A DNA stretch of 61,783 bases from Clostridiales bacterium NK3B98. Its GTDB lineage: Bacteria > Bacillota > Clostridia > Oscillospirales > Oscillospiraceae. A program made the translations under genes and the position numbers. Positions 1 through 8,352 of the stretch are shown here, piece after piece (the first letter of the stretch is position 1; each line of letters begins with the position of its first letter). Location: the NCBI GenBank assembly GCA_000421005.1, contig ATWA01000010.1:1-61783 (forward strand), written 5' to 3'. The notes beneath the pieces were generated by a model. It was given only the letters and a program-made list of their open reading frames with translations. It was not told the origin of the DNA and ran no database searches.

Positions 1-160
1 GGAACCACTGAACAAATCAAGCTACGGCGTCTGAGCGGTCTGTTTTCCGCCATCCGGGTCTAAAATCCCTTGAAATACGTCGGTATTCCTGCGGTCTTTT
101 ATCCCCGGCTGACAAAAAACATCCTCGCTCATCCATCCGAGAGATTTATTCAGTGTTTCC
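1..160 (-). mobile_element. 160-bp MITE-like element, left copy
   Basis: A 160-bp sequence that recurs in reverse complement at 61450-61609 with no difference I could find by eye. Its ends form an imperfect terminal inverted repeat: bases 1-18 (GGAACCACTGAACAAATC) match the reverse complement of 143-160 at 16 of 18 positions. It has no gene of its own. The next four bases (161-164) are CTAG, a YTAR-type target like those used by IS5-group transposases. CTAG also holds the stop codon of fabF, so the insertion lies exactly at the end of that gene. The matching target copy on the other side is outside the window. Assignment to an IS5-type MITE is inference. Confidence 0.8.
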
Positions 161-1387
161 CTAGAGGTATTTCCCAACAATGATACTGGAATTCTGCCCG
201 CCGAAACCGAAGGCGTTGCTCATGGCGTAATCGTAGTTCGCCTCTCTTGCTACATTGGGAACATGGTTTAAATCACAGGCGGGGTCGATATGGTCAAGAT
301 TGAGGGTAGGCGGCAAGACGCCCTCCCGGATGCCCAACACGCAGGCAATCAGTTCGGTGATGCCACCTGCCCCCATAAGGTGTCCTGTGGCGCCTTTGGT
401 GGAGGAAACGGGAATTTGACTGGCATATGACCCAAACACCGTACGCACAGCGTCGCACTCACAGGCATCCCCCACTCTTGTAGCGGTGCCGTGGGCGTTG
501 AGATAGCCGATCTGCTCCGGGTTCAGTCTGGCATCCTGAAGGGCAAGGCGCATACACGCTGCTCCTCCCTCCCCGTGGGGACGGGGTGAGGTAAGGTGAT
601 AGGCGTCGTTGTTGTTGCCGCAGCCCAGAATCTCGCCATAGATGAAAGCGCCCCGGGCTTTGGCGTGAACCTCCGTCTCCAAGACCAGAGCGCCGCCCCC
701 CTCTCCGATGACAAAGCCGTCTCTGTCTGCATCAAAGGGACGGGAGGCGTGGAGGGGGTCGTCATTGCGCCGGCTCAGGGCTCCGGCGGTATTCAGGCAG
801 GAAATCACCGGGGCGCAGGCCATACTTTCCCCGCCTACGGCAAGCACACTGTCTGCCATGCCGGAGCGCAGCATCAGCACCGCTGTGGTCACGGCGTCTC
901 CTCCGGAGGCACAGGCGGTGTTCAGGGTAAAGCTGGGGCCTTGGATGTCATATGCCATTGCAATCTGACAGGCGGCCATATTGCCCAGTACCTTTGGCAC
1001 AAAGAAGGGAGACAGGCGGCGACCCGTCCGGATGAGGTAGTCCTGTCCCTCACAGATTTCCAGTATTCCGTCCATGGCGGTACCCATGGTGATTCCGGTA
1101 CGCTGGGGGTGGGGATGAAGCCCGCTGTCTTCCATAGCCTCCTTTGCCGCCAGATAGGCAAACTGGGTAAAGCGAGCCATTTTGGAGGCCTGCTGTCTGG
1201 GCAGAAGGCTGTCAGCGTTGGGCACCTCTCCCCCGAATCGGACGGGCAGGTTGTCCGCTGCAATATGGGTAAACGGGGCAATGCCGCACACACCGGAAAT
1301 CAGATTGCGCCAGTATGGTTTCACGCCGATACCGATGGGAGTGACCGCCCCCATTCCGGTGATGACCACCCGTGTTCCCTCTCCCAT
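161..1387 (-). CDS. fabF: Beta-ketoacyl-ACP synthase II (FabF)
   Basis: Condensing enzyme of type II fatty-acid elongation in the cytoplasm, joining malonyl-ACP to a growing acyl-ACP. At 408 residues it has normal FabF length. The thiolase-fold nucleophile is Cys159 in TACASGG. The two catalytic histidines lie in NAHGTAT (about residue 300) and KGATGHLMGAGG (about 335), and the glycine-rich NAFGFGGQN is near the C-terminus. The ATG at 1387 follows GGGAGG at a suitable distance. It stands alone, divergent from valS, rather than in a fab cluster. The stop codon TAG lies within the CTAG that borders the MITE at 1-160, so the protein is intact. Confidence 0.95.
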   Translation of the reverse strand: MGEGTRVVITGMGAVTPIGIGVKPYWRNLISGVCGIAPFTHIAADNLPVRFGGEVPNADSLLPRQQASKMARFTQFAYLAAKEAMEDSGLHPHPQRTGITMGTAMDGILEICEGQDYLIRTGRRLSPFFVPKVLGNMAACQIAMAYDIQGPSFTLNTACASGGDAVTTAVLMLRSGMADSVLAVGGESMACAPVISCLNTAGALSRRNDDPLHASRPFDADRDGFVIGEGGGALVLETEVHAKARGAFIYGEILGCGNNNDAYHLTSPRPHGEGGAACMRLALQDARLNPEQIGYLNAHGTATRVGDACECDAVRTVFGSYASQIPVSSTKGATGHLMGAGGITELIACVLGIREGVLPPTLNLDHIDPACDLNHVPNVAREANYDYAMSNAFGFGGQNSSIIVGKYL

Positions 1388-1416
1388 TGGGCATCCCTCC
1401 CTTTTGAATTGTCTTC

Positions 1417-1444
1417 ATTATATCAAACAGAGATGAAAAAGCAA
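1417..1444 (-). promoter_or_regulatory. Putative sigma-A promoter of fabF
   Basis: On the minus strand TTGCTT (1444-1439) and a perfect TATAAT (1422-1417) are separated by 16 bases. The -10 ends about 30 bases upstream of the fabF start. Divergent from the valS promoter. Confidence 0.55.
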
Positions 1445-1472
1445 GGGAAGCGGGGCGAATGTGGAAAATACC

Positions 1473-1501
1473 TTGACAATTCCCGCCTGTATGCGTATAC
1501 T
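1473..1501 (+). promoter_or_regulatory. Sigma-A promoter of valS leader
   Basis: A perfect TTGACA (1473-1478), a 17-base spacer and TATACT (1496-1501). It sits just upstream of the T-box leader, predicting a transcript start near 1508. Confidence 0.8.
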
Positions 1502-1514
1502 GTTGGAAGTTAAA

Positions 1515-1745
1515 AAGCGTTGATTGGGAGGAGTACGTCTCCCGGCTGAACACAGAGAGACGCCGTTTGGTGGAAGGCGTTGGAGGCCGGTGGCGGAAGG
1601 TCGCCCATGAGCTGCGTGTCTGAATGGCAGTAGGAGACGACGGTTCCCGCCGTTATCGGGCAATGAGTGCGGGTTTTCACCCGAATTCAGGTGGTACCAC
1701 GGATTTCGATTCGTCCTGAGTAAAGTATACTCAGGGCTTTTTCTT
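1515..1745 (+). promoter_or_regulatory. T-box riboswitch, valine-responsive
   Basis: Leader RNA that reads uncharged tRNA-Val and chooses antitermination or termination upstream of valS. A basal Stem I can form between CGTCTCC (1536-1542) and GGAGACG (1633-1639). A distal stem lies around ACGCC...GGCGT after an AGAGAG motif (1555-1582). The T-box core AGGTGGTACCACGG is at 1689-1702; its TGGT can pair with the tRNA ACCA end. A terminator follows: CCTGAGT (1715-1721) pairs with ACTCAGG (1729-1735) before a T-run. The specifier triplet is not certain: GTA at 1630-1632 next to the basal stem is best placed, while GTC occurs at 1618-1620 and 1600-1602. All three are valine codons. Confidence 0.9.
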
Positions 1746-1772
1746 TTGCCCTGAGAGAAAGGTTGTAAAAAT

Positions 1773-4472
1773 ATGACGAAAGAATTGCCGAAGATTTATG
1801 AGCCTCAGAAGGTGGAAGGGCGCATTTATGAGGCATGGGAGAGCAGCGGCTGCTTCCGGGGTCACCGTGATCCGGATAAGAAGCCCTATACCATTGTGAT
1901 GCCCCCTCCCAATGTCACCGGACAGCTCCACATGGGTCACGCCATGGACAACACCATGCAGGATATCCTGATTCGCTTCAAGCGGATGCAGGGGTACGCC
2001 GCTCTGTGGGTGCCCGGCACTGACCACGCCTCCATCGCCACCGAAGCCAAAGTGGTGGAGGATATGCGCAAGGACGGACTGACCAAGGACGATCTGGGAC
2101 GGGAGAAGTTTCTGGAACGGGCCTGGGCTTGGAAAAACAAGTTTGGCGGGCGGATTGTCAAGCAGCTTCGCACCCTGGGTTCCTCCTGCGATTGGGAGCG
2201 GGAGCGGTTCACCATGGATGAGGGCTGCTCGGAAGCAGTGAAGGAGGTCTTTGTCAACCTCTATCACGAGGGCAAGATCTATCAGGGCAACCGGATGGTC
2301 AACTGGTGTCCCCACTGCCAGACCTCCATCTCTGACGCAGAGGTGGAATATGAGGAGCAGGACGGTCATTTCTGGCACCTGCTCTATCAGGTGAAGGAGA
2401 CAGGCGAGTATCTGGAGCTGGCTACCACCCGTCCCGAGACCATGCTGGGCGATACCGCTGTGGCCATCAACGGCGAAGACCCCCGCTATGCTCACCTCCA
2501 TGGGTGTCATGTGACTCTCCCCCTGCTGAACAAGGAAATCCCGATCGTCTGTGACGAGCACGCTGATATGGAAAAGGGCACCGGCGTGGTGAAGATCACA
2601 CCCGCCCACGACCCCAACGACTTTGAAGTGGGTCAGCGCCACAGCCTGCCTATCGTCCGCTGCTTCACCTATGACGGTCATATGACCGGAAAGGCGGACG
2701 TGGCAGAGTGGCAGGAGCGGATTTCCTCCGGTCATGTGGCAGAAAACGAGCCGGAGGTGCTGGACTGTGGCAAATACGCCGGCATGACCACCGCCGAGGC
2801 CCGCAAGGCGATTCTGGCCGATTTGGAGGCCATTCACGCTCTGAAATATGTGGAGCCTTTGAAGCACGACGTGGGCACCTGCTACCGCTGCCACACCACC
2901 ATTGAGCCTATGGTGTCCAAGCAGTGGTTTGTGCGGATGAAGAGCTTGGCGGAGCCTGCCATCGAGGCGGTGAACAAGGGCGAGATCCGCTTTGTGCCGG
3001 AGCGGTTCACCAAGACCTATCTGAACTGGATGAACAACACCCGGGATTGGTGCATCTCCCGTCAGCTCTGGTGGGGACATCAGATTCCCGCCTGGTACTG
3101 CGACCAGTGCGGTGAGACGGTAGTGGCGAAAGAGGCTCCCTGCACCTGTCCCAAGTGCGGCAGCAGCAAGCTGACCCAGGACCCGGACACGCTGGATACT
3201 TGGTTCTCCTCCGCTCTATGGCCCTTCTCCACGCTGGGCTGGCCCAACGAGGACAGCGAGGATTTGAAGTTCTTCTATCCCACCAACACACTGGTCACCG
3301 GTTATGACATCATTGGCTTCTGGGTAAGCCGGATGATCTTCTCTGGTCTGGCATACACCGGAAAAGCCCCCTTTGATACGGTGTGCGTCCACGGTATTGT
3401 TCGTGATGCTCTGGGACGTAAAATGTCCAAGAGTCTGGGCAACGGCATTGACCCGCTGGAGGTCATTGACCAGTACGGCGCAGACGCGCTCCGTCTCATG
3501 CTGGTGATGGGCTCCACCCCCGGCAATGATATGCGTTACAGCGAGGAGAAGGTCACCGCCATGCGGAACTTCGCCAACAAGATCTGGAACGCCTCCCGGT
3601 TCCTGATGATGAATCTCACCATTGAGGAAAACAAGCTGCCGGAACAGTTGGAGCTGGAGGATAAGTGGATTCTCTCCAAGCTGAACCGTACCGTCCGGGA
3701 AGTGACCGACAATCTTGAGCACTTCGACATGGGCGTGGCGGCACAGAAGATTTATGACTTCATCTGGGACAGCTATTGCGACTGGTATATCGAGCTGACC
3801 AAGTCCCGTCTCACCAGTGACGACCAGAACGCCAAGGAACAGGCGCAGCAGGTGCTTTGCTATGTGCTGGTGGAGACACTCAAACTGCTGCACCCGTATA
3901 TGCCCTTTATCACCGAGGAAATCTGGCAGGCTCTGCCCCACAAGGGCGACTTCCTGATGATGCAGGATTGGCCGGTTTATCATCCTGAGCTGGTCTTCCC
4001 CGAGGACGAAGCCGCTATGGAGAAGATCATGGACGTGATCAAGGCCGTCCGTGCCCGCCGTGCGGAGATGAACGTGGCACCCAGCCGCAAGGCGGAGCTC
4101 ACTGTGGTCACCGGGCTGGGCGACGTGTTCTCCAAGGGTATCCCCTTCTTCCAGCGGCTGGCCTTTACCACCGAGGCAGTTGTCACCCGGGATACCCCGG
4201 CCAAGGTGGACGGTCTGGTCAGTCTGGTCACCGCAGATGCCAAGCTGTATATCCCTCTGGCAGAGCTGGTGGATCTGGACGCAGAGCGCAAGCGCATTGA
4301 GAAGGAACTGGACAAGAAGCGGAAGTATCTCGCCGGAATCCAGAACAAGCTGGCAAATGAAAAGTTTGTCTCCAAGGCTCCTGAGGCGGTCATTCAGCGG
4401 GAACGGGACAATCTGAGCAAGACGGAAAAAGAGATTGCTCAGTTGGAAGAGTCTCTGACTGCGCTGGGATAA
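1773..4472 (+). CDS. valS: Valyl-tRNA synthetase
   Basis: Class Ia aminoacyl-tRNA synthetase that charges tRNA-Val. At 899 residues it is typical for bacterial ValRS. The HIGH signature is HMGH at residues 53-56 and KMSKS is at 550-554. PPPNVTG precedes HMGH as expected for ValRS, and a CP1 editing domain lies between the signatures. Cysteine pairs near residues 445-465 (CDQCGE, CPKCGS) suggest a zinc ribbon. The C-terminal 60 or so residues form the charged coiled coil seen in ValRS tRNA-binding arms. Expression should be controlled by the upstream valine T-box. The ATG at 1773 is chosen from family length; its ribosome site (AAAGG) is weak. Confidence 0.97.
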   Translation: MTKELPKIYEPQKVEGRIYEAWESSGCFRGHRDPDKKPYTIVMPPPNVTGQLHMGHAMDNTMQDILIRFKRMQGYAALWVPGTDHASIATEAKVVEDMRKDGLTKDDLGREKFLERAWAWKNKFGGRIVKQLRTLGSSCDWERERFTMDEGCSEAVKEVFVNLYHEGKIYQGNRMVNWCPHCQTSISDAEVEYEEQDGHFWHLLYQVKETGEYLELATTRPETMLGDTAVAINGEDPRYAHLHGCHVTLPLLNKEIPIVCDEHADMEKGTGVVKITPAHDPNDFEVGQRHSLPIVRCFTYDGHMTGKADVAEWQERISSGHVAENEPEVLDCGKYAGMTTAEARKAILADLEAIHALKYVEPLKHDVGTCYRCHTTIEPMVSKQWFVRMKSLAEPAIEAVNKGEIRFVPERFTKTYLNWMNNTRDWCISRQLWWGHQIPAWYCDQCGETVVAKEAPCTCPKCGSSKLTQDPDTLDTWFSSALWPFSTLGWPNEDSEDLKFFYPTNTLVTGYDIIGFWVSRMIFSGLAYTGKAPFDTVCVHGIVRDALGRKMSKSLGNGIDPLEVIDQYGADALRLMLVMGSTPGNDMRYSEEKVTAMRNFANKIWNASRFLMMNLTIEENKLPEQLELEDKWILSKLNRTVREVTDNLEHFDMGVAAQKIYDFIWDSYCDWYIELTKSRLTSDDQNAKEQAQQVLCYVLVETLKLLHPYMPFITEEIWQALPHKGDFLMMQDWPVYHPELVFPEDEAAMEKIMDVIKAVRARRAEMNVAPSRKAELTVVTGLGDVFSKGIPFFQRLAFTTEAVVTRDTPAKVDGLVSLVTADAKLYIPLAELVDLDAERKRIEKELDKKRKYLAGIQNKLANEKFVSKAPEAVIQRERDNLSKTEKEIAQLEESLTALG

Positions 4473-4488
4473 TCTATCTATAACAAAA

Positions 4489-4515
4489 GGTCGAAGCGGT
4501 TTCGCTTCGGCCTTT
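4489..4515. terminator. Bidirectional terminator valS / HAD phosphatase
   Basis: GGTCGAAGCG and CGCTTCGGCC (4489-4512) form a stem with a TTT(T) loop, preceded by AAAA and followed by TTTTT. It lies between convergent genes and can serve both. Confidence 0.85.
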
Positions 4516-5340
4516 TTATGTCAGGACATATTGTTCGATGATCTGGGCTACCCCATCCTCCTTACAGGGTGGGGCAATCAGGTCGGCGGCAGCTTTGAGG
4601 GGCTGCTGGGCGTTTTCCATGGCAACCCCTAACCCCGCCTCCTGAAGCATCTCCAAATCGTTGGTGCTGTCTCCAAAGGCGATGGTTTCCTCGGTTGGGA
4701 CACGGAAATAGTCGCAGAATGCCCGGAGGGCTTTTCCTTTATTGGCGGCTAGCTGATTGATTTCCCCGCTGTGCAGCTCCATGTCGTCAAAGAGATTGTC
4801 AAACATGGTGAAGGAGTACCAGCAGGACAGCTCCTGTCTGAGCTGCCTGACAGCATCGGCATAAGGGGTATAAAAGCAGATTTTGTACACCGGTTCCTCT
4901 GGGGGAAGCTGGGACAGGTCTTTCACATCCAGCATTCGGTTGGTAAAGTCCACATAGGTTTCAATCTGCGTGGGGCGGGGATTCCAGATTCGGTCGATCT
5001 GTGCGTAGTCGCAGTAGTTGCCCTTGTTGGTCTGCAATACAAAGACGCACCGGGTTCGGTAAAAGGCATCCAGAGTGGCACGCAGCACATCGTCCGGGAT
5101 GGGCACCGAGAGCAGCAGAGATTCTCCCAACAGGGCGGTGGCTCCGGCGTTGGTGATGTAGCCGTCGAATCCGATGGCATCCACTGCTTTTGGAATGCTG
5201 GTGATGTTCCGTCCGGTGGAGAGAAAACACTTGCAGCCCCTCTCCCGGGCACTTTGAATGGCGTGTACTGTCCGGGGAGTGGGGTCATCTCCCGGCATAC
5301 ACAGCGTGCCGTCAATATCGAAGAATAGCAGTTGATACAT
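4516..5340 (-). CDS. Cof-type HAD-superfamily hydrolase
   Basis: Cytoplasmic phosphatase of the HAD superfamily, Cof (IIB) subfamily, usually acting on sugar phosphates or nucleotides; the substrate cannot be read from sequence. Motif I is DIDGT at residues 8-12, motif II is the STGR region, and motifs III/IV are the lysine of NKGKAL and GDSTNDLEML near residue 230. Between motifs II and III is the C2-type cap expected for Cof proteins. The 274-residue length is normal. The open frame continues upstream of 5340, but only this ATG combines an AGGTGA ribosome site with the family N-terminus; the upstream part is low-complexity antisense to the TPM gene. Confidence 0.9.
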   Translation of the reverse strand: MYQLLFFDIDGTLCMPGDDPTPRTVHAIQSARERGCKCFLSTGRNITSIPKAVDAIGFDGYITNAGATALLGESLLLSVPIPDDVLRATLDAFYRTRCVFVLQTNKGNYCDYAQIDRIWNPRPTQIETYVDFTNRMLDVKDLSQLPPEEPVYKICFYTPYADAVRQLRQELSCWYSFTMFDNLFDDMELHSGEINQLAANKGKALRAFCDYFRVPTEETIAFGDSTNDLEMLQEAGLGVAMENAQQPLKAAADLIAPPCKEDGVAQIIEQYVLT

Positions 5341-5402
5341 ATTGTTCACCTCATTTGACGGGCTAAGCCCTGCAAAACGCTTCACCAAGTATTCGTATGA
5401 AA

Positions 5403-5430
5403 ACGCCCCTGCGCTGATGCGCAGGGGCGT
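5403..5430 (-). terminator. Terminator after TPM-domain gene
   Basis: A 12-bp perfect stem (ACGCCCCTGCGC / GCGCAGGGGCGT) with a four-base loop. On the minus strand it is followed by GTTTTCA. It ends the Hsp70/XpaC/TelA/TPM operon. Confidence 0.7.
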
Positions 5431-5446
5431 TGCATCGCAAAATCTG

Positions 5447-6403
5447 TCAACGTCTTCCGCCAAAACCGCCGCCGCGACCACCAAAGCCGCCGCTGCGGCC
5501 TCCGCCGAAGCCTCCACCCCGGCTGCCAAAGCCGCCGCCATGTCCTCCGCCGAACCCTCCGCCACGGCTGCCAAAGCCGCCGCCACGGAAGCTGGTGGAA
5601 CGAAAACCGCTGCCCGGTCGAGTAAAGCCTGCGGGCGGGTTGTAAAAGGTTGTTCGGGGCGGGGTGCGCATCATGCGCCGGAACCAATAGCTGCCCGGAC
5701 GGTGCCACGGAAAGATGGGGACAAACAGCACAGAGGGCTGCGCCATGTGTCCGTAGGAGTGATACCACTGACGGTAGCGCAGACGCTCTGCGGAAGCGAT
5801 TACCAGATAGATGACCACCGCAGCGAAGAGCAAACCGATGACGGGAGAATCTCCAGCGGAACCGCTCTCATAATATCCGGGGGCATTGCTGTTCACATGG
5901 TTGGAGATGGTAACTGCGTTTCCTTCGTACCAGTCCTCCATTGCGGAAAACAAACCGAGCACCGCCCCGTCATAATCTCCATTGAAGAAGGATTGGGAGG
6001 CGTAGGTATCCAGCATACCGCCGCAATCCAGCGATGTCCAGTCGCCGCCCTCCAGAAAATAGGCGTCCTGACCGCCGATGTCCAGCAGCAGCACCAGATC
6101 ATGCTGGGTCAGCTGCCACTGCTCTGCCAGCTCGTAGGCGTAATTTTCCATCGTCCAGCCACGGGTGGAATTGACCGTGGCTACCGCAATGATACTGCCA
6201 TAGCTGCTGTCGAAGGAGCTGTTGTAGGAGCGGAGGGTGGACTCTGTGGAATCGCTGAGCACATTGGCGCTGTCCAGAATGAAATCCCCTGATTTCACCT
6301 GAACCGCCGCAACCTTGCCCAGAAATACGCTGTACCCGATGCAGAGCGCCACAATCAGCGTGGTGACTGCCACTGCTACCGGGAATTTCTTCAACTGTTT
6401 CAT
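5447..6403 (-). CDS. TPM-domain membrane protein with Gly/Arg-rich tail
   Basis: A 318-residue membrane protein of the YgcG/TPM (PF04536) type. After an N-terminal membrane segment (about residues 7-30), residues 35-150 match the TPM fold, with VLSDSTESTL, a central YGSIIAVATV strand and LLLDIGGQDAYF. A second membrane helix lies near residues 195-215. The last 60 residues are a low-complexity Gly/Phe/Arg tail built on GGGFG units. In related proteins such tails are membrane-proximal and intrinsically disordered; their function is unknown. It is the last gene of the dnaK-like / xpaC / telA operon, which implies a role with TelA at the membrane. ATG 6403 is preferred over a GTG three codons upstream because it follows GGGCAGGTG. 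Confidence 0.85.
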   Translation of the reverse strand: MKQLKKFPVAVAVTTLIVALCIGYSVFLGKVAAVQVKSGDFILDSANVLSDSTESTLRSYNSSFDSSYGSIIAVATVNSTRGWTMENYAYELAEQWQLTQHDLVLLLDIGGQDAYFLEGGDWTSLDCGGMLDTYASQSFFNGDYDGAVLGLFSAMEDWYEGNAVTISNHVNSNAPGYYESGSAGDSPVIGLLFAAVVIYLVIASAERLRYRQWYHSYGHMAQPSVLFVPIFPWHRPGSYWFRRMMRTPPRTTFYNPPAGFTRPGSGFRSTSFRGGGFGSRGGGFGGGHGGGFGSRGGGFGGGRSGGFGGRGGGFGGRR

Positions 6404-6442
6404 GATTAACACCTGCCCTTTCCGTGGGGAGGCGCTTCTGCC

Positions 6443-7609
6443 TTATCCCCTGAGACTCAGCAGCTTCTGCTTTAGCTCGCCCTCAATCTTGCCCAGCTCG
6501 ACCTCAGCCTCAGCCCGCTTCTGAGCGCCTTCCTTCTGGATGGTGATGACCTCGTCCAGCGTGGCGATCAATTCCTGATTGGTGTGTTGCAGTGTCTCCA
6601 GATCCACGATAGAGCGTTCCGCCTCCTTGGCTGTGGCGACAGTGCCCATGTGGAGCATCTCGGCGTTTTTCTTCAAAAGCTGGTTGGTCATATCGGTCAC
6701 CGCAGACTGAGCAGCGGTTGCCTGACGGGAGCGCTCCAGTCCCAGTGCCAGCACCATCTGGCTCTTCCACAGCGGAATAGTGTTGACCAGAGAGGTCTGG
6801 ATTTTCTCGATCATCAGGGTGTCGTTGTTTTGCAGCAGACGGGTCTGAGGGCCCATCTGAATGGAGATCACCCGGGTCAGCTCCAGATCGTGCAGCTTTT
6901 TCTCAAAGCGGTTCACCTGATTAGCCAGATCGTTGTATGCCTCCGCATCCTCCTGACGGCCAGTGGCGGCTGCCCGCTCCTTCAGCTCCTTCAATTCACC
7001 GTTGCGGACATTTTCCAGTTTTTTCTTGCCGGCCAGAATATACATGGTCAGCTCCTTGTAATACTGCTGATTCAGCTCGTACATCTGATCCAGCATGGCC
7101 ACGTCCTTCATCAGCTCTACCTGATGCTTTTCCAGAATCTTGGTGACCTGGTCTACGTTGGCTTCCGCCTTGGAATACTGGGCCTTCAGCTCGTCCAGCT
7201 TTACCTTCTGTCTGCCAAAGAAGCCACGCTTTTTCTGCTCGCCGGGGGCGTTGTTCTTCAGCTGCACCACCAGAGAAGAGAGGGTGTCGCCAACCTCGCC
7301 CAGATCCTTGGTGTTTACCTTGCTCAGAGCGTTGGTGGAGAAATCAGAGACGTTCTTCTGGGCGGCTACGCCGTATTGCAGCACCTGCGTGGTGTCGGTA
7401 ATGTCGATCTTCTTGGCAAAGTCGTCCACAACCTTCCGCTCTGCTTCGCTGAGCAATTGCTCGTCCATGTCTACCCGGGGAGCTTCCGGCTTTTGTTCCT
7501 CTGCCTCCGGGGTGAGGGTCAGGGTGGGGGCGGCAGGTGCGGCGGCGGCGGTGGCTGCTGCGTCCTCCTGTACAGGGGTGGGGTCAAGGGTCAGGTTAAT
7601 CTCGCTCAT
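6443..7609 (-). CDS. telA: TelA-family toxic anion resistance protein
   Basis: A 388-residue TelA/KlaA-family protein (PF05816). The first 60 residues are an acidic, Ala/Pro-rich linker; the rest is almost wholly charged helix (for example KKLENVRNGELKELKERA and LQHTNQELIATLDEV), as expected for this all-alpha coiled-coil family. In other bacteria the family is linked with tellurite and cell-envelope stress tolerance; the biochemical role is not established. Here it lies 28 bases downstream of xpaC and 40 bases upstream of the TPM gene, so the genes are probably co-transcribed. The start at 7609 has an AGAGGAGG site; an upstream extension of the frame lacks one. Confidence 0.9.
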   Translation of the reverse strand: MSEINLTLDPTPVQEDAAATAAAAPAAPTLTLTPEAEEQKPEAPRVDMDEQLLSEAERKVVDDFAKKIDITDTTQVLQYGVAAQKNVSDFSTNALSKVNTKDLGEVGDTLSSLVVQLKNNAPGEQKKRGFFGRQKVKLDELKAQYSKAEANVDQVTKILEKHQVELMKDVAMLDQMYELNQQYYKELTMYILAGKKKLENVRNGELKELKERAAATGRQEDAEAYNDLANQVNRFEKKLHDLELTRVISIQMGPQTRLLQNNDTLMIEKIQTSLVNTIPLWKSQMVLALGLERSRQATAAQSAVTDMTNQLLKKNAEMLHMGTVATAKEAERSIVDLETLQHTNQELIATLDEVITIQKEGAQKRAEAEVELGKIEGELKQKLLSLRG

Positions 7610-7637
7610 GGTTGTTTCCTCCTCTTTCCATTTTCTC

Positions 7638-8291
7638 TCATTGTGCGCTGCCAGTGACAAATCCGCTGTCAGCAAGTCCTTCCTGTTTTAGAATCTGTTC
7701 CAAAACGGTGATCTCTGCGGAAATATCCATATAATCGTCCTGAAACAGGGCATCAAGCTGTTTATCAAAGGCTGCGGAGACAGTATGCAGTGAGCTGCGT
7801 ACCCGCTCCTTGGCTGCTGTCACATTGCTGCCCGCTGCGCCAAGCTGATCCATCCGGTCATACTGGTTGAGCAGCTTAATGGTGGTAGGCAGATAATAGT
7901 CCAGAAACCGTCTGGCAGAGGATGCCTTTGCAGGCGCTGCGATCAGCTGGTCAAAAATCTTTCCGGTGACCTCCTCCAAGTGGAACAGGATTTGGGAGAT
8001 TTCCTCGTCGGCAATGTTTTCATTGAGCCGGTGCAGCTCGGAAACCGCCCGGTTGCGCTCCTGCTCCATGGCGTACCGCTCCGGGTCGGCAGGAGGCGGG
8101 TCAGGCCGTTCTACCTCTTTGAGCTGATCCGGGAAAAACAACCTGCCCACAAGAAAGGCAGCCACGGAAGCCAGAACCGTTCCGATATACCCCGGCAGCG
8201 TATTCACATGCAGGGCAAAGGTGGAGAAAATCCACACCAGCGCAACGAGATAGACCGGGACAACAGACCGCTCTTTCACCTTGACTGTCAT
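7638..8291 (-). CDS. xpaC: XpaC-family (5-bromo-4-chloroindolyl phosphate hydrolysis) protein
   Basis: A 217-residue protein with two N-terminal membrane helices (about residues 10-28 and 33-52) followed by a cytoplasmic helical region. The C-terminal block FLDYYLPTTIKLLNQYDRM and the ending ISAEITVLEQIL are typical of the XpaC family (PF10112). The name comes from a colony-colour phenotype; true phosphatase activity is doubtful, and in many Firmicutes the gene pairs with telA as it does here. The start has GAGGAGGAG at ideal spacing. It sits between the Hsp70-like gene and telA in one operon. Confidence 0.88.
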   Translation of the reverse strand: MTVKVKERSVVPVYLVALVWIFSTFALHVNTLPGYIGTVLASVAAFLVGRLFFPDQLKEVERPDPPPADPERYAMEQERNRAVSELHRLNENIADEEISQILFHLEEVTGKIFDQLIAAPAKASSARRFLDYYLPTTIKLLNQYDRMDQLGAAGSNVTAAKERVRSSLHTVSAAFDKQLDALFQDDYMDISAEITVLEQILKQEGLADSGFVTGSAQ

Positions 8292-8352
8292 AGTATCTCC
8301 TCCTCGAAAAGCCGTCTCCGTGTTTCCATTATATCCTTGTGCAAAAGTAACG

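Noticed and set aside
5341-5586. Ala/Glu-rich N-terminal extension of the Cof HAD protein
   Set aside because: It is antisense to the Gly-rich tail of the TPM gene and crosses a terminator; the HAD fold begins at the ATG at 5340.
5430-5645. Pro-rich and Arg-rich open frames on the plus strand over the TPM gene
   Set aside because: These are mirror images of the Gly/Phe/Arg repeat codons of the TPM tail and have no ribosome sites.
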